Notes: a model not told the origin generated them from the sequence alone. Counted from the first letter of the stretch, positions 9,073 through 20,433 are shown. The stretch is DNA of 64,000 nt from Iodobacter fluviatilis (GCF_004194535.1 NZ_CP025781.1:558001-622000), one strand, 5' to 3'. A program made the numbers and translations.

Positions 9073-9342
9073 TTACTTACGCAGACCGAGTTCAGCGATC
9101 AGAGCGCGGTAACCTTCAGAGTTAACACGCTTGAAGTAATCAAGCAGACGACGACGTGTGCTTACCATCTTGAGCAGACCACGACGTGAGTGGTGATCTT
9201 TCTTGTTGGCTTTGAAGTGAGGTGTTAAGTCATTGATACGTGCAGTCAGCAGTGCAACTTGCACTTCAGGACTACCAGTATCGCCTTCAGCGCGTTGGAA
9301 TTTCTTAACGATGTCTGCTTTTTGAGTAACTGTTACTGACAT
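9073..9342 (-). CDS. rpsO: 30S ribosomal protein S15
   Basis: An 89-residue S15, the normal length. It binds the central domain of 16S rRNA and contributes to a subunit bridge. Characteristic segments are present: [19 protein letters not shown], then [19 protein letters not shown] and the RRRLLDYFK helix. It sits between truB and pnp as in most proteobacteria, with a 115-base leader that could hold the autoregulatory fold known for S15. Confidence 0.98.
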   Translation of the reverse strand: MSVTVTQKADIVKKFQRAEGDTGSPEVQVALLTARINDLTPHFKANKKDHHSRRGLLKMVSTRRRLLDYFKRVNSEGYRALIAELGLRK

Positions 9343-9457
9343 TTTACTGCTCCATTGAGATAAGGCGCTTTACACATATAAAGCACCGTCGAGCTAGGCC
9401 GAGCGTCTATCCCTAAGGATGTCAACCCAATCAAGCTCCCTTTAATCTGCCTCGCTT

Positions 9458-10375
9458 TTACAAACCAGACAAAAGTCGTTTAGGCCGCAGCCATGCATGC
9501 GGATTCTCAGCCGCAGTGGCCACTTCGCCCAAACCGATGAACCGTGCATTATCCCTAGTTTCACCCTCGGCGTAAAGACGATACTCGCTAGGGATTAAAC
9601 CAGCGCGCTCAATCGTCATGCCAACGCGGATTCTTTCAAACTCTGCCGCATTAAAAAACAATGCGGGTAAGTCAAGCAATAGGCAATCTGCCGGCAATAA
9701 ATAGCCATCACGCGCTTCAACTGGCACATGGTTGTAATCGTCTAAATTAATCGAGTTTTCCAGCAAAAATCCCGCCGTGCGGGTACGACGCAAGCCAGTA
9801 AGATAAGCGCCACAACCTAACGCCTTGCCGATATCTTCCGCCAAAACACGAATATAAGTGCCTTTTGAGCAACTCACATCAATGACAATCACATCGCCTT
9901 CTATAGAAATAATATCAATGCGATAGATGGTGATTTGACGCGATTGACGTTCAATCACTACGCCTTCTCTGGCGTACTCATACAAGGCCTTGCCTTGAAA
10001 CTTTAGCGCAGAATACATCGGAGGAGTTTGTATTACCGGCCCAACAAAAGTGTTAATTGCCGCACGAATTAATATGTGATCGCTAGGCGCATCGCCACTT
10101 TTAGTAATCTCACCCTCGCCATCAAGCGTTGTGGAGATTTCACCCAGCTTAATGGTGGCGCGATAACCTTTATCGGCCTCCAGCATACGCTGGGCAAATT
10201 TAGTTGCTTCACCAAAACAAAGCGGCAGCAAACCAGTGGCAAATGGGTCTAACACCCCGGTATGACCGCCTTTTTCTGCTTGCAATAACCAGCGCGCTTT
10301 TTGTAGGGCATTATTACTAGAGATACCAAAAGGCTTATCGAGCAACAAAACGCCATCAATCTTACGTTTAGCCAT
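9458..10375 (-). CDS. truB: tRNA pseudouridine-55 synthase
   Basis: A 305-residue TruB, which makes pseudouridine 55 in the T-loop of tRNAs. The catalytic aspartate is D43 in GGHTGVLDPFATGLLP, the family motif. Other conserved parts are LLLDKPFGISSNNAL at the N-terminus, and CSKGTYIRVLAEDIGKALG and GAYLTGLRRTRTAGF in the core. The C-terminal part (about 240-305) corresponds to the small PUA-like tail. Its start overlaps the rbfA end by eight bases, implying translational coupling. Confidence 0.97.
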   Translation of the reverse strand: MAKRKIDGVLLLDKPFGISSNNALQKARWLLQAEKGGHTGVLDPFATGLLPLCFGEATKFAQRMLEADKGYRATIKLGEISTTLDGEGEITKSGDAPSDHILIRAAINTFVGPVIQTPPMYSALKFQGKALYEYAREGVVIERQSRQITIYRIDIISIEGDVIVIDVSCSKGTYIRVLAEDIGKALGCGAYLTGLRRTRTAGFLLENSINLDDYNHVPVEARDGYLLPADCLLLDLPALFFNAAEFERIRVGMTIERAGLIPSEYRLYAEGETRDNARFIGLGEVATAAENPHAWLRPKRLLSGL

Positions 10376-10775
10376 TTAGTGGCTTGCCGGTAGATTCATC
10401 ATCGCCATCTTCTTCAGGAGCCTTAGACAAGCTGCTAGCTTGATCGATCAGGCGAGATAAAGTCATACCATGCTCAACCGAATGATCATATTCAAAATGC
10501 AATTCCGGCATTTTATACAGCGAGATACCACGCGCTAATTGGCTACGCAAAAAGCCCTTAGCCCGCTCCATTAAAGAAGCCACCTCAGCCCCCTGCTCTG
10601 GCGTTCCAAGAAAAGTATAAAACACATTGGCATGCGAATAATCACGTGTGACTTCTACGTCAGTAATCGTAATTAAAGATGCCTGGGGATGATCCAGCTC
10701 CGCACGAATCACGGTGGCTAAATCACGCTGAATTTGTTGTGCTACACGATCAGCACGCGTAAATTGTTTGGCCAT
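10368..10775 (-). CDS. rbfA: 30S ribosome-binding factor A
   Basis: A 135-residue RbfA that helps mature the 16S rRNA 5' end and the 30S subunit, important in the cold. I use the ATG at 10775 (MAKQFTRADRVAQQIQRDLA), behind AAAGG. A 22-codon in-frame extension upstream is atypical for the family. The KH-like core is visible (LITITDVEVTRDYSHANVFYT and the helix MERAKGFLRSQLARGISLYK, then PELHFEYDHSVEHG). The C-terminal tail is acidic (EEDGDDESTG). It lies between infB and truB. Confidence 0.96.
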   Translation of the reverse strand: MAKQFTRADRVAQQIQRDLATVIRAELDHPQASLITITDVEVTRDYSHANVFYTFLGTPEQGAEVASLMERAKGFLRSQLARGISLYKMPELHFEYDHSVEHGMTLSRLIDQASSLSKAPEEDGDDESTGKPLNG

Positions 10776-10852
10776 TTTTAAACCTTTTGGTAAAGCGCAA
10801 AAGGGGAAGCGGGACAACGCCCTCTTCCCCCATCGATTCACCGTTTAATTAA

Positions 10853-13693
10853 TTACAGTGTACGAGCGATTTCAACGATTTCGAAGATTTCCAACTGATC
10901 GCCAAGCTGTAGATCATTGTAGTTCTTCAAGCTTAGACCACACTCAAAACCAGCCTTCACTTCTTTTGCATCGTCTTTATAGCGTTTCAGGCTATCAAGC
11001 GTACCTTGGTGCACAACCACATTATTACGCAGTAAGCGAACACCCGCATGACTGCGGATCAAGCCCTCCATTACCAAGCAACCCGCAATTGTACCCACCT
11101 TGGAAACAGTAAAGACCTGACGGATCTCAACCATACCAATGATTTGTTCACGTTTTTCTGGGGCCAACATACCTGATAGCGCCAGCTTCACATCATCCAC
11201 TACATCGTAAATGATGTTGTAGTAACGAATGTCCACGCCTTCAGACTCTGCAAGCTTACGTGCTGCTGCATCTGCACGCGAATTGAAACCAACCACAACG
11301 GCTTTCGATGCCAGTGCCAAGTTGATGTCAGACTCGCTAATACCACCCACGGCACTGTGCAAGATTTGCACGCGTACTTCGTCGGTAGACAATTTCTGCA
11401 AGCTTTGTGACAACGCTTCGGCAGAACCTTGTACGTCAGCCTTGATGATGATAGGCAGATTGCGAACTTCGCCTTCTGTCATTTGCGCCATCATATTTTC
11501 TAGCTTGGACGCTTGTTGACGAGCCAACTTCACATCACGGAACTTACCTTGACGGAACAGGGCAATTTCACGCGCTTTCTTCTCGTCAGTCAGCACCATG
11601 GCATCTTCACCAGCGGCTGGCACTTCAGACAGACCCAGAATTTCTACTGGAATCGAAGGACCGGCTTCCAAGATCGATTTGCCGTGCTCATCAAGAATCG
11701 CACGGACGCGACCAGATACTTGCCCCGCAAGAATCACATCACCCTTACGCAAAGTACCTGATTGAATCAGCATAGAAGCAACTGGACCACGACCCTTATC
11801 CAAACGCGCTTCAATGATAATCCCTTTCGCTGGCGCATCGGTCGCCGCAGTCAGCTCAAGCACTTCGGCTTGCAGCAAGATCGCTGTCAGCAATTCATCG
11901 ATACCCAAGCCTTTCTTAGCCGAGACATCAACAAACATCGCGTCACCACCCCAATCTTCAGGCACCACTTCATGCGTTACCAACTCTTGACGGATGCGCT
12001 CTGGATTTGCTTCAGGCTTATCAATCTTATTGACGGCAACGACAATTGGCACACCCGCAGCTTTTGCGTGAGCAATCGCTTCGATGGTTTGTGGCATCAC
12101 GCCGTCATCAGCAGCAACCACCAAGACCACGATATCAGTCAGCTTGGCACCACGAGCACGCATTGCGGTAAACGCTTCGTGACCTGGGGTATCAAGGAAG
12201 GTGATCATGCCTTTTTCGGTTTGTACGTGGTACGCGCCGATATGCTGAGTAATCCCACCGGCTTCACCAGACGCCACTTTGGCGGTACGGATGTAATCCA
12301 GCAACGATGTTTTACCGTGGTCAACGTGACCCATAACGGTGACCACCGGTGCACGTGGCAACATCACATGCTCAACTGCAACTTCGCCTTCACCCAGATA
12401 GATTTCTGGATCATCAAGCTTAGCGGCCATTGGGGTATGGCCCATATCCTCGACGATAATCATCGCGGTTTCTTGATCCAGTACTTGGTTAATGGTTACC
12501 ATCATGCCCATCTTCATCAGGGCTTTAACAACTTCCACGCCCTTCACTGCCATCTTATGGGCAAGATCAGTTACGGAAATTGTTTCTGGAACCATAACTT
12601 CATGCACAACTTTATCAGTTGGCGCTTGGAAGCCGTGTGCATTGTCCGGATTAACTGCAGCCTGGCGGCCTTTGCCACCCTTTTTGCTCTTCCAATCATT
12701 ACCGGCATCGCCACCACGACTACGAATACCTTTTTTACCACGACCATCACTCCAAGGCTCTTTCTTGCCTGGGGCTGCTGCTGGCTTTTTATCACCAGGT
12801 TTTGCCGCAGGTGAAGCGCTACTTGGGGTAGCTGCTGGTTTTGGTCGACTAGCTGGCGCAGGTGCGGCCACTGGAGCAGGTGCAGCAACCGGCGCAGGTG
12901 CAGCAACCGGAACTGGTGCAACAGGCTCAGGTGCTTTCATTGGCTCATTGCGTGGCTTACGCAATTCAACACGCATCCCAACACGTGGGCGATCTGGATG
13001 GCTAGATTGCGATGCGCCTGGTGAAGGGCGTGCTGCAACTGGCGGAACAACCGCTTTTGCCACTGGAGCGGCTGGTTTTGCAACCTGAGTAACAGGAGCA
13101 GCAGGCTTCGCTACAACCGGAGCTGGCGAAGGTTGAGCAGGCTTAGCTGGGGCAGCAACCGGAGCTGGCTTTTGCGCTGCTGCAGGTGCAGGTGCAGCAA
13201 CAGTCACAACAGCAGGCACTTCAGCAACCGCTTTACCACCTTGCTTGGCACGCATTTCTGCAGCCTGACGCGCAAATAATTCATTCTGGCGGCGCGCTTG
13301 CGCTTCGCGAGACAAGCGCTCTGCATCATCAATCACTTGACCAGCGGCAGTTGTGGCCACAGCCACTTCAGCGGAGCGTGGCGCAGCAACTTCTGCCACA
13401 GCACTGGCTTCTACTACACGCTTTTTACGCACTTCAACCGGAATAGATTTCGCTTTACCTGTTGCATCTGTCTTACGAATTTCATTGCTTTGTTTACGAT
13501 GAATTGTGATTTTTTTATCACCGTCGCCATCATGTTTTTTCTCAAGATAAGCACGTAAGCTTGCTTTATCTTCAGTAGTAATCACATCGACTTCACTCGA
13601 TTTATTGACGCCAGCTGCGCGCAATTTCGCTAGCAGCTCTTGCGATGGCATTTTCAGCTCTACCGCATATTGGTTGACATTGAGGTCACTCAT
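10853..13693 (-). CDS. infB: translation initiation factor IF-2
   Basis: A 946-residue IF-2, which brings initiator tRNA to the 30S subunit with GTP. The IF2-N domain is at residues 1-50. A long low-complexity proline/alanine/valine-rich linker follows (about 100-330, with repeated [10 protein letters not shown] units), then a basic GGKGRQ segment, the second IF2-N region, and the GTPase domain from about residue 445. G1 is [12 protein letters not shown] near residue 453, with DTPGHEAF as G3 and NKIDKP as G4. The beta-barrel domains and the C-terminal tRNA-binding domain complete it. It starts 18 bases after nusA. Confidence 0.98.
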   Translation of the reverse strand: MSDLNVNQYAVELKMPSQELLAKLRAAGVNKSSEVDVITTEDKASLRAYLEKKHDGDGDKKITIHRKQSNEIRKTDATGKAKSIPVEVRKKRVVEASAVAEVAAPRSAEVAVATTAAGQVIDDAERLSREAQARRQNELFARQAAEMRAKQGGKAVAEVPAVVTVAAPAPAAAQKPAPVAAPAKPAQPSPAPVVAKPAAPVTQVAKPAAPVAKAVVPPVAARPSPGASQSSHPDRPRVGMRVELRKPRNEPMKAPEPVAPVPVAAPAPVAAPAPVAAPAPASRPKPAATPSSASPAAKPGDKKPAAAPGKKEPWSDGRGKKGIRSRGGDAGNDWKSKKGGKGRQAAVNPDNAHGFQAPTDKVVHEVMVPETISVTDLAHKMAVKGVEVVKALMKMGMMVTINQVLDQETAMIIVEDMGHTPMAAKLDDPEIYLGEGEVAVEHVMLPRAPVVTVMGHVDHGKTSLLDYIRTAKVASGEAGGITQHIGAYHVQTEKGMITFLDTPGHEAFTAMRARGAKLTDIVVLVVAADDGVMPQTIEAIAHAKAAGVPIVVAVNKIDKPEANPERIRQELVTHEVVPEDWGGDAMFVDVSAKKGLGIDELLTAILLQAEVLELTAATDAPAKGIIIEARLDKGRGPVASMLIQSGTLRKGDVILAGQVSGRVRAILDEHGKSILEAGPSIPVEILGLSEVPAAGEDAMVLTDEKKAREIALFRQGKFRDVKLARQQASKLENMMAQMTEGEVRNLPIIIKADVQGSAEALSQSLQKLSTDEVRVQILHSAVGGISESDINLALASKAVVVGFNSRADAAARKLAESEGVDIRYYNIIYDVVDDVKLALSGMLAPEKREQIIGMVEIRQVFTVSKVGTIAGCLVMEGLIRSHAGVRLLRNNVVVHQGTLDSLKRYKDDAKEVKAGFECGLSLKNYNDLQLGDQLEIFEIVEIARTL

Positions 13694-13711
13694 GCATTTC
13701 TCTCCCGAGCG

Positions 13712-15184
13712 TTAGGCGAACAAGTGCTCGCGCGCCTTCATGATCAGTTGCTTGGCAGCTTCTTCATCAATTCCGGTCATTTCTATTAATTCGTCGACGG
13801 CTAAGTCGGCGAGATCGTCTCGGGTATGCACCTCTTTATCAGCCAGAAGGGCTGCTAATTCTGGTGTCATTCCCTGAAGGTTTTTAAGGTCTTCTGCTTG
13901 ATGCTCAAGCTTTTCTTCGCGAGCGATGGCTTGTGTTAACAAGGCATCCCGTGCGCGAGTACGCAGCTCATTGACGGCGTCTTCATCGAAAGCTTCAATT
14001 TCTAGCATCTCAGCAATCGGCACATAAGCCACTTCTTCTAGCGTGGTAAAGCCTTCTTCTACAAGAACGTCCGCTACTTCTTCGTCGACACCCAACACAT
14101 CAATAAAGAGCTGACGCACATTGGCGAACTCTTCTTGGTGTTTTTGCTGAGCTTGGTCAACGGTCATGATATTGATCTTCCAACCAGTTAATTCAGCGGC
14201 TAGTTTCACATTCTGGCCACCGCGGCCAATGGCCATGGCTAGATTATCTTCATCTACCACAACATCCATACTGTGCGTTTCTTCATCAAGCATGATGGAG
14301 TTCACTTCAGCAGGAGACAGGGCGTTAATCACGAATTGCGCTGGATCTTGCGACCACAACACAATATCAACACGCTCACCAGCCAATTCATTCGTCACGG
14401 CATTCACGCGAGTTCCGCGCACACCGATACATGTGCCTTGTGGGTCGACACGTGCGTCGTTCGACTTAACCGCCACCTTGGCACGTGCACCCGCATCACG
14501 GGCTACGGCTTTGATCTCGATCAGCTGATTTTCAATCTCAGGCACTTCCATTTCAAAGAGCTTGGTCATGAATTCATTTGAAATTCGTGACAACACCAAC
14601 TGTGGCCCACGTCCCATGCGATCAACACGCAATAAAAATGCTTTAACGCGATCGCCAACCCGTAAGTTTTCCTTAGGGATCATTTGATCACGTGGCAATA
14701 CGGCTTCTAACTTACCCAGCTCAAGAATGGCACTGCCACGCTCAATACGTTTGATATTGCCAGAAACAATGAATTCGCTGCGTTGCAGGAAGTCATTCAG
14801 GTTTTGCTCGCGCTCTGCATCACGGATTTTTTGCAAAATCACTTGCTTAGCGGTTTGCGCGCCAATGCGACCAAATTCAATCGCTTCAAGCTCAACCATC
14901 CAAGTTTCGCCAACCTTGAGCTCTGGATCGTAATCCGGCACATCAGTCATGGCGATCTGACGAGATGGCTCTTCATGATCATTGTCTTCAACCACCGTCC
15001 AACAGCGAAAACTTCTGTAATCGCCGCTGTCTCGGTCGATATCCACTTGGATATCGACATCTTCTTCGTAACGTTTTTTGGTCGCCGAAGCCAGTGCCAT
15101 TTCTAGTGCACTAAATACGACATCTTTTTCTACGTTCTTTTCACGCGCCAGCGCGTCGACCAGCAACAGAATTTCCCGGCTCAT
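13712..15184 (-). CDS. nusA: transcription termination/antitermination factor NusA
   Basis: A 490-residue NusA of proteobacterial type. The N-terminal RNA polymerase-binding domain spans about 1-130, then comes the S1 domain ([20 protein letters not shown], about 135-200). Two KH domains follow ([20 protein letters not shown] with [10 protein letters not shown], and [20 protein letters not shown]). Two acidic helix-hairpin-helix repeats close the C-terminus (about 360-490; [14 protein letters not shown] and [20 protein letters not shown]). It affects pausing, termination and antitermination, and its operon may be subject to its own feedback through the leader hairpin upstream of rimP. Confidence 0.98.
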   Translation of the reverse strand: MSREILLLVDALAREKNVEKDVVFSALEMALASATKKRYEEDVDIQVDIDRDSGDYRSFRCWTVVEDNDHEEPSRQIAMTDVPDYDPELKVGETWMVELEAIEFGRIGAQTAKQVILQKIRDAEREQNLNDFLQRSEFIVSGNIKRIERGSAILELGKLEAVLPRDQMIPKENLRVGDRVKAFLLRVDRMGRGPQLVLSRISNEFMTKLFEMEVPEIENQLIEIKAVARDAGARAKVAVKSNDARVDPQGTCIGVRGTRVNAVTNELAGERVDIVLWSQDPAQFVINALSPAEVNSIMLDEETHSMDVVVDEDNLAMAIGRGGQNVKLAAELTGWKINIMTVDQAQQKHQEEFANVRQLFIDVLGVDEEVADVLVEEGFTTLEEVAYVPIAEMLEIEAFDEDAVNELRTRARDALLTQAIAREEKLEHQAEDLKNLQGMTPELAALLADKEVHTRDDLADLAVDELIEMTGIDEEAAKQLIMKAREHLFA

Positions 15185-15233
15185 CTCACTACCCCTCCGG
15201 CAAACAACCCGAACATTCTAGGCTGATTAGTTC

Positions 15234-15668
15234 TTAAAACTGCGGCTCTAACCGCACCTTGTCAATTTGTGATTGCGGCAGGGATAGCTCTTGTCCATCG
15301 ACTTCTACGCGCACCACATCATTTTCTAGCCCAATCAAAATACCGACGAGCTTTTTACGTTTATCCGGCAACGGTAAGCGCAATTTCACTTTTACCATCT
15401 GCCCAGCAAAGCGAGCAAAATCTGCCGCCTTCGCGATCGGACGATCCAGACCTGGGGATGAAACCTCTAAGCGCTCGTAATTCACGCCTTCAACAATAAA
15501 AAGTCGTTCAAGGTGATGACTTACAGTTACGCAGTCAGTCACATTAATACCACCCTCTTTATCTATAAAGACACGCACTAAGCCATTACGCGCCAGCTCC
15601 AGATCTACGAGTTCATACCCGAGCCCTGGCAGGGTAGTTTCCAGTACATCTTGTAAATTTGCCGCCAT
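15234..15668 (-). CDS. rimP: ribosome maturation factor RimP
   Basis: A 144-residue RimP, required for 30S maturation. I choose the ATG at 15668 ([20 protein letters not shown]), spaced correctly behind AAGGA. Two ATG codons up to 15 bases upstream are worse placed. The N-terminal domain shows [20 protein letters not shown] and [14 protein letters not shown], and the linker motif [11 protein letters not shown] is diagnostic. The C-terminal SH3-like domain ends in [17 protein letters not shown]. It is the first gene of the operon. Confidence 0.96.
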   Translation of the reverse strand: MAANLQDVLETTLPGLGYELVDLELARNGLVRVFIDKEGGINVTDCVTVSHHLERLFIVEGVNYERLEVSSPGLDRPIAKAADFARFAGQMVKVKLRLPLPDKRKKLVGILIGLENDVVRVEVDGQELSLPQSQIDKVRLEPQF

Positions 15669-15750
15669 ACATTCCTTCATCACTTATCTGGCTAATCCCG
15701 CCGCTGCATCCATCGTAAAAGCTGCACATCGAATACGGCACGCTATCGCC

Positions 15751-15786
15751 ACAAACAAAAAATGGGCTGCAAAACTGCGCCCATTT
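15751..15786 (-). terminator. attenuator-like terminator in the rimP-nusA leader
   Basis: Read on the minus strand, an 8-base stem (AAATGGGC with GCCCATTT, plus-strand 15760-15767 and 15779-15786) is followed by TTTTTTGTTT. It lies about 85 bases upstream of the rimP start. No minus-strand gene lies upstream (fadD is divergent from 15935), so it is not the end of another operon. The simplest reading is a leader attenuator for the operon that encodes NusA. Confidence 0.6.
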
Positions 15787-15934
15787 CTTTACCACCTCTC
15801 CGGCCTTTTACCGAAGAAGGCGGGATTGTAACAGAAACAATCACTTGGCGAAACAGGGAACATAGATACTTGTTCACCTGACAGCAACACAATAGAGTTC
15901 TATGATTACCTGTAATTAAACAGAGGACAGTTAG

Positions 15935-17596
15935 ATGGAACAAGCATGGTGGGCAAGCTATCAACCTGGGGTTCCCCAGACCATTGATATGAATGAATTC
16001 GCAGCAATACCTGCAGTACTTGCTCGCTCAGTAGAGCGTTTTAGCGAGCGGCCCGCTTTTCTTAATATGGGCAAGGCGATTACCTATAAAGAGCTTGATC
16101 AACAATCCTCTGCGTTTGCCGCCTATTTGCAGCAAGAGCTAAAACTTCCTCGTGGATCACGCGTTGCGGTGATGTTGCCTAATTTATTGCAATACCCCAT
16201 CGCCATTTTCGGCATTTTGCGAGCGGGCATGGTGGTGGTTAACGTCAACCCACTCTATACACCACGCGAGCTAAGCCACCAATTAAAAGACTCCGGCTCA
16301 GTTGCCATCGTAATCTTGGCCAACTTTGCCCATACGCTTGAAGAAGTTATAAAAGAAACCGATGTAAAGCATGTTTTGCTGACCGAAATTGGTGACAGGC
16401 TGAGTTTCCCTAAGCGTTTGATCGTGAATGCCGTCGTCAAACACATCAAAAAAATGGTTCCAGCGTTTAATCTACCTGGCCATACCACCTTTAATGACGC
16501 CATTGAACGCGGCAACACGCTCACGGCCACACCAGTGAATCTTAACCACAGTGATATTGCATTTTTGCAATACACCGGCGGCACCACGGGCGTTTCTAAA
16601 GGCGCCATCCTTACTCACGGCAATATTGTTGCAAACATGCAACAAGCGCACGCATGGATTGCCCCTGTAGTGAATGAAGGCAGCGAAATGATTGTAACAG
16701 CGCTACCGCTTTATCATATCTTTTCGCTCACTGCGAACTGTATGGTTTTCTCTAAAATTGGTGCAACCAATCTACTGATTACCAATCCGCGCGACATTCC
16801 GGGCTTTATCAAAGAAATGGGTAAATATCCCGTTACCTGCATCACCGGCGTCAACACACTATTTAATGCATTATTAAATAATCCCAGTTTTGCAAAACTA
16901 GACTTTAGCAAATGGAAACTCGCCCTAGGCGGCGGCATGGCGGTACAACATGCGGTAGCAGAACGCTGGGTAAAATCAACCGGCGTGCGTTTAATTGAAG
17001 CTTACGGCTTAACCGAAACATCGCCAGCAGCCATGATGAATCCAATGAATTTACCAGAATTTAACGGCATGATTGGCCTACCTATCCCCTCCACCATTGG
17101 TGAAGTACGCAATGATGAAGGCCAAGCCCTACCTCCTGGCGAAGCGGGTGAGTTATTTATTCATGGCCCTCAAGTGATGGCGGGCTACTGGCAGCGTCCA
17201 GATGAAACGGCAAAAGTGCTGGGTAAAGATGGCTTTGTAAGTACGGGCGATATTGCCATCATGTCGGCAACGGGGTTTTTCCGCCTAGTTGATCGCAAGA
17301 AAGATATGATTTTAGTTTCAGGCTTTAACGTCTATCCTAATGAGATTGAAGACGTAGTGGCCAGCCTTGAGGGCGTTTTAGAGGTGGCCTGCATTGGTGT
17401 CAACGATGACAAATCTGGCGAAGCGGTAAAAATCTTTGTGGTTAAAAAAGATCCAAAACTAACTCAAGAAGACATCATTGCCCACTGCCGTAAAAACCTC
17501 ACCAATTATAAAATTCCACGACAAGTGGAGTTTCGCGACAGCCTACCCAAGTCAAATGTAGGTAAAATACTGAGACGCGAATTGCGTCCTACTTAA
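15935..17596 (+). CDS. fadD: long-chain acyl-CoA synthetase
   Basis: A 553-residue AMP-forming acyl-CoA ligase. The phosphate-binding signature YTGGTTGVSKGAILTHGN is near residue 210. The adenine/AMP motif EAYGLTETSPA is near 360, the D of VSTGDIA near 440, the hinge DRKKDMILVSGFNVYP near 455, and the catalytic lysine region PKSNVGKILRRELR is at the C-terminus. This matches bacterial FadD proteins in length and order; it activates fatty acids for beta-oxidation or lipid synthesis at the inner membrane. It opens a plus-strand cluster with pilU 11 bases downstream, a pairing that is probably only positional. Confidence 0.93.
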   Translation: MEQAWWASYQPGVPQTIDMNEFAAIPAVLARSVERFSERPAFLNMGKAITYKELDQQSSAFAAYLQQELKLPRGSRVAVMLPNLLQYPIAIFGILRAGMVVVNVNPLYTPRELSHQLKDSGSVAIVILANFAHTLEEVIKETDVKHVLLTEIGDRLSFPKRLIVNAVVKHIKKMVPAFNLPGHTTFNDAIERGNTLTATPVNLNHSDIAFLQYTGGTTGVSKGAILTHGNIVANMQQAHAWIAPVVNEGSEMIVTALPLYHIFSLTANCMVFSKIGATNLLITNPRDIPGFIKEMGKYPVTCITGVNTLFNALLNNPSFAKLDFSKWKLALGGGMAVQHAVAERWVKSTGVRLIEAYGLTETSPAAMMNPMNLPEFNGMIGLPIPSTIGEVRNDEGQALPPGEAGELFIHGPQVMAGYWQRPDETAKVLGKDGFVSTGDIAIMSATGFFRLVDRKKDMILVSGFNVYPNEIEDVVASLEGVLEVACIGVNDDKSGEAVKIFVVKKDPKLTQEDIIAHCRKNLTNYKIPRQVEFRDSLPKSNVGKILRRELRPT

Positions 17597-17607
17597 TCGA
17601 GTTTTTC

Positions 17608-18747
17608 ATGAACCTTTTGCCGTTTTTTAAATTGATGGCGGAACGCAATGCTTCCGACTTGTTTCTTGCCGCTCAATCACCCATCGTAATTAAAATCGAT
17701 GGCCTGTGTTATCCGGTGAATAATCAGGTCCTTGCTCCTGAGCACGTTAAGCAACTCGCCTATCAATTGATGACGCCTGAGCGGACTGCAGAATTTGAAA
17801 ACACTTTGGAAATGAATTTTGCCTACCCTGTGGTTGGGGTAGGTAGTTTCCGTATCAATATCTTTAAAGCCCGCGGCTCTGTATCGATGGTGGCACGTTA
17901 CATCCGCAGCAATATTCCCTCTTTTGACGAATTACGCGTGCCCCCTGTGCTCAAAGATCTGATCATGGAAAAGCACGGTATTATTCTTGTGGTTGGGGCG
18001 ACCGGCTCAGGTAAGTCATCAACTATGGCCGCCATGCTCAACCACCGCAATGAGAATCATGCGGGCCATATTTTGACGATGGAAGACCCTATCGAATTTT
18101 TACACAAACACAAGAAATCCTTAGTTAATCAACGCGAAATTGGGATCGATACCAAGAGCTACCATGAAGCACTACGCAATGCGATGCGCGAAGCACCCAA
18201 TGTGCTGATGATTGGTGAAATTCGTGACCGCGAAACGATGACGCATGCCATGCAATACGCGCAAGCAGGTCACCTCTGTATTTCTACTCTGCACGCCAAT
18301 AATAGTTACCACTCCCTTTCACGTGTGGTTAATTTTTATCCGCAAGAATCGCGTGATGCACTGCTCTATGACTTGTCTTCATCTCTGAAAGCCATTGTTT
18401 CCCAGCGCCTCGTTAAAAACAAAGAAGGCAAGCTGGTTGCGGCAGTAGAAGTTCTACTCAACACCCCGCGCATTGCCGAGCTGATTCGCGCTGGCGAACT
18501 AAGCGACATCAAACAGGCGATGGAGCAAAGCCTTTCTGAAGGCTCACAAACCTTTGAACAAGCGCTATATAAACTCTACCGTAGTGGCGAAATCGAGCTA
18601 GACGAAGCACTTAAAAGCGCCGATTCGGCCACCAATCTATCTTGGCTGGTCAATAACGCGCAACCCCTTGTTGAGCACGAAGTCAGCACGGAAAACAAAG
18701 GTGCGAATGACGAACCCGACATGGGGTTTGATCTCTCTTTACACTAA
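17608..18747 (+). CDS. pilU: twitching motility ATPase PilU
   Basis: A 379-residue PilT/PilU-type retraction ATPase. Walker A is GATGSGKSST at residues 130-139, the Asp box is ILTMEDPIEFLHKHKKS, Walker B is VLMIGEIRDRETM, and the His box is GHLCISTLHANNSYHSL. The opening MNLLPFFKLMAERNASDLFL and the long C-terminal tail after residue 340 (ending DMGFDLSLH) favour PilU over PilT, which usually ends sooner and starts with a distinct LL..VK.KASDLH motif. It should aid type IV pilus retraction together with PilT, which is not in the window. Confidence 0.92.
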   Translation: MNLLPFFKLMAERNASDLFLAAQSPIVIKIDGLCYPVNNQVLAPEHVKQLAYQLMTPERTAEFENTLEMNFAYPVVGVGSFRINIFKARGSVSMVARYIRSNIPSFDELRVPPVLKDLIMEKHGIILVVGATGSGKSSTMAAMLNHRNENHAGHILTMEDPIEFLHKHKKSLVNQREIGIDTKSYHEALRNAMREAPNVLMIGEIRDRETMTHAMQYAQAGHLCISTLHANNSYHSLSRVVNFYPQESRDALLYDLSSSLKAIVSQRLVKNKEGKLVAAVEVLLNTPRIAELIRAGELSDIKQAMEQSLSEGSQTFEQALYKLYRSGEIELDEALKSADSATNLSWLVNNAQPLVEHEVSTENKGANDEPDMGFDLSLH

Positions 18748-18837
18748 GCAAAGTTGTAATTCCTTACACATCCTGCATTGCTAGCGGCAGCTCATCGCCG
18801 CTCCTTCCTCTATTTCATTATAGTAGAAAATATCCCC

Positions 18838-19185
18838 ATGAAACTTTATGGCATTCCCAATTGCGACACCGTAAAAAAAGCCAAAACATGGCTCACCGAA
18901 CAAGGCCACGATTTTGAATGGCACGATTATAAAAAAACCGGCATTAGCGCAGAGACACTGGAGCAATGGGCCGACCAAATCGGCTGGGAAACCCTTTTGA
19001 ATCGCCAAGGCACAACTTGGCGTAAGCTTGATGCCGATACAAAAACAAAAATAGATAATAAACAAGCCGCAATCGCATTAATGCTCATACACACCTCCAT
19101 CATTAAGCGCCCAATACTCGACAACAATGGTACGATCACGGTCGGTTTCAAACCTGATATGTATGCGGCACTGTTTTCACGCTGA
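18838..19185 (+). CDS. ArsC/Spx-family reductase-like protein (YffB type)
   Basis: A 115-residue thioredoxin-fold protein, started at the ATG at 18838 (MKLYGIPNCDTVKKAKTWL). The N-terminal motif GIPNCDTVKKA has the single cysteine of the ArsC/Spx/YffB family. The segment LLNRQGTTWRKL, followed by IKRPILDNNGTITVGF, is typical of the YffB subgroup. The arsenate-binding basic set of true ArsC is not obvious, so arsenate reduction should not be assumed. It lies directly before dapE, the same neighbourhood as in many proteobacteria. Confidence 0.88.
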   Translation: MKLYGIPNCDTVKKAKTWLTEQGHDFEWHDYKKTGISAETLEQWADQIGWETLLNRQGTTWRKLDADTKTKIDNKQAAIALMLIHTSIIKRPILDNNGTITVGFKPDMYAALFSR

Positions 19186-19296
19186 TTGCAGCGCAGCCAG
19201 CCCCTACACTTGCATCCAGTTACCCAACATCAAGTAGAGTCACAACAGGCTTCATACCCCGAGTCCTTCACTTTTTTCGAGACTGACGACACAGCA

Positions 19297-20427
19297 ATGA
19301 ACGACCCAACACTTGCACTAACCCAACAATTACTCCGCCAAGCCTCCGTCACCCCAGACGATGCCAATTGCCAAAATATGCTCGCAACCCGCTTAGCTGC
19401 TCTTGGTTTTAAGATTGAGCATATGCGTTTTGAAGATGTCGACAACCTGTGGGCGCGCTTAGGCGATAGCGGCCCAGTGCTTGTGTTTGCTGGACATACC
19501 GATGTTGTGCCAACTGGCCCATTGGAGCGCTGGCACTCCGATCCTTTTGAACCCACAATTCGGGATGGTCATTTATTTGGCCGAGGCGCGGCCGATATGA
19601 AAGCCTCTTTAGCGGCTTTTGTTGTGGCGTGTGAGCAGTTTTTAGCCAAGCAACCAACGCTTAAAGGCTCGATTGCTTTTTTAATTACATCTGACGAAGA
19701 AGGCCCTGCGCATCACGGCACGGTTAAAGTGATTGAAGCGCTCAAAGCGCGCGGAGAAGCCATTGATTACTGCATTGTTGGCGAGCCAACCTCAAGCGAA
19801 ACCTTTGGTGACACCATCAAAAACGGTCGCCGTGGCTCGCTTTCTGGGCATTTAATTGTGCACGGTGTGCAAGGCCATATCGCCTACCCACACCTTGCAA
19901 AAAACCCCATTCACCTAATGGCCCCTGCACTAGCGGAGCTGGCGAGCACTGTTTGGGATCATGGCAATGAATACTTTCCGCCAACCACATGGCAAGTATC
20001 CAATTTAAACAGCGGTACGGGCGCGACCAATATTATTCCGAGCACCGTAGATGCTTTGTTTAATTTCCGTTTCAGCACCGCCAGCACAGCTGAATCATTA
20101 AAAGCCACCGTGCATGAAATTTTGGATCGGCACCAGCTTGAATATGAAATCGACTGGACGCTATCAGGCGAGCCATTTTTAACCGATCACGGCCAGCTAA
20201 TCGAGGCTATGCGCTCAGCAGTCACCGAAGTTTGCGGTAATGCCCCTGCACTCAATACCGTGGGCGGCACTTCGGATGGGCGCTTTATCGCCAAGTATTG
20301 CCCCGAAGTGGTTGAGTTTGGCCCAATCAACAAAACTATTCATAAACTCAATGAATGCGTGGCGATAGAAGATTTACCTAAGCTTGCTGCTATTTATGAG
20401 AAAGCTTTAGAGAAGTTGATTGCCTAA
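19297..20427 (+). CDS. dapE: succinyl-diaminopimelate desuccinylase
   Basis: A 376-residue M20-family di-zinc hydrolase of the lysine/diaminopimelate pathway. I use the ATG at 19297 ([13 protein letters not shown]), which gives the usual DapE length; a TTG further upstream would add 37 atypical residues. Metal and catalytic residues are at the family positions: H67 and D69 in [12 protein letters not shown]100 in GRGAADMK, E134/E135 in [11 protein letters not shown], and the late histidine in [24 protein letters not shown] and [16 protein letters not shown] are also diagnostic. Confidence 0.96.
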   Translation: MNDPTLALTQQLLRQASVTPDDANCQNMLATRLAALGFKIEHMRFEDVDNLWARLGDSGPVLVFAGHTDVVPTGPLERWHSDPFEPTIRDGHLFGRGAADMKASLAAFVVACEQFLAKQPTLKGSIAFLITSDEEGPAHHGTVKVIEALKARGEAIDYCIVGEPTSSETFGDTIKNGRRGSLSGHLIVHGVQGHIAYPHLAKNPIHLMAPALAELASTVWDHGNEYFPPTTWQVSNLNSGTGATNIIPSTVDALFNFRFSTASTAESLKATVHEILDRHQLEYEIDWTLSGEPFLTDHGQLIEAMRSAVTEVCGNAPALNTVGGTSDGRFIAKYCPEVVEFGPINKTIHKLNECVAIEDLPKLAAIYEKALEKLIA

Positions 20428-20433
20428 AAAAAA

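Noticed and set aside
11762-12814. 350-codon open frame on the plus strand opposite infB
   Set aside because: It lies wholly inside the IF-2 gene on the other strand, and its composition (many His, Asn, Trp) is that of a reverse-frame shadow.
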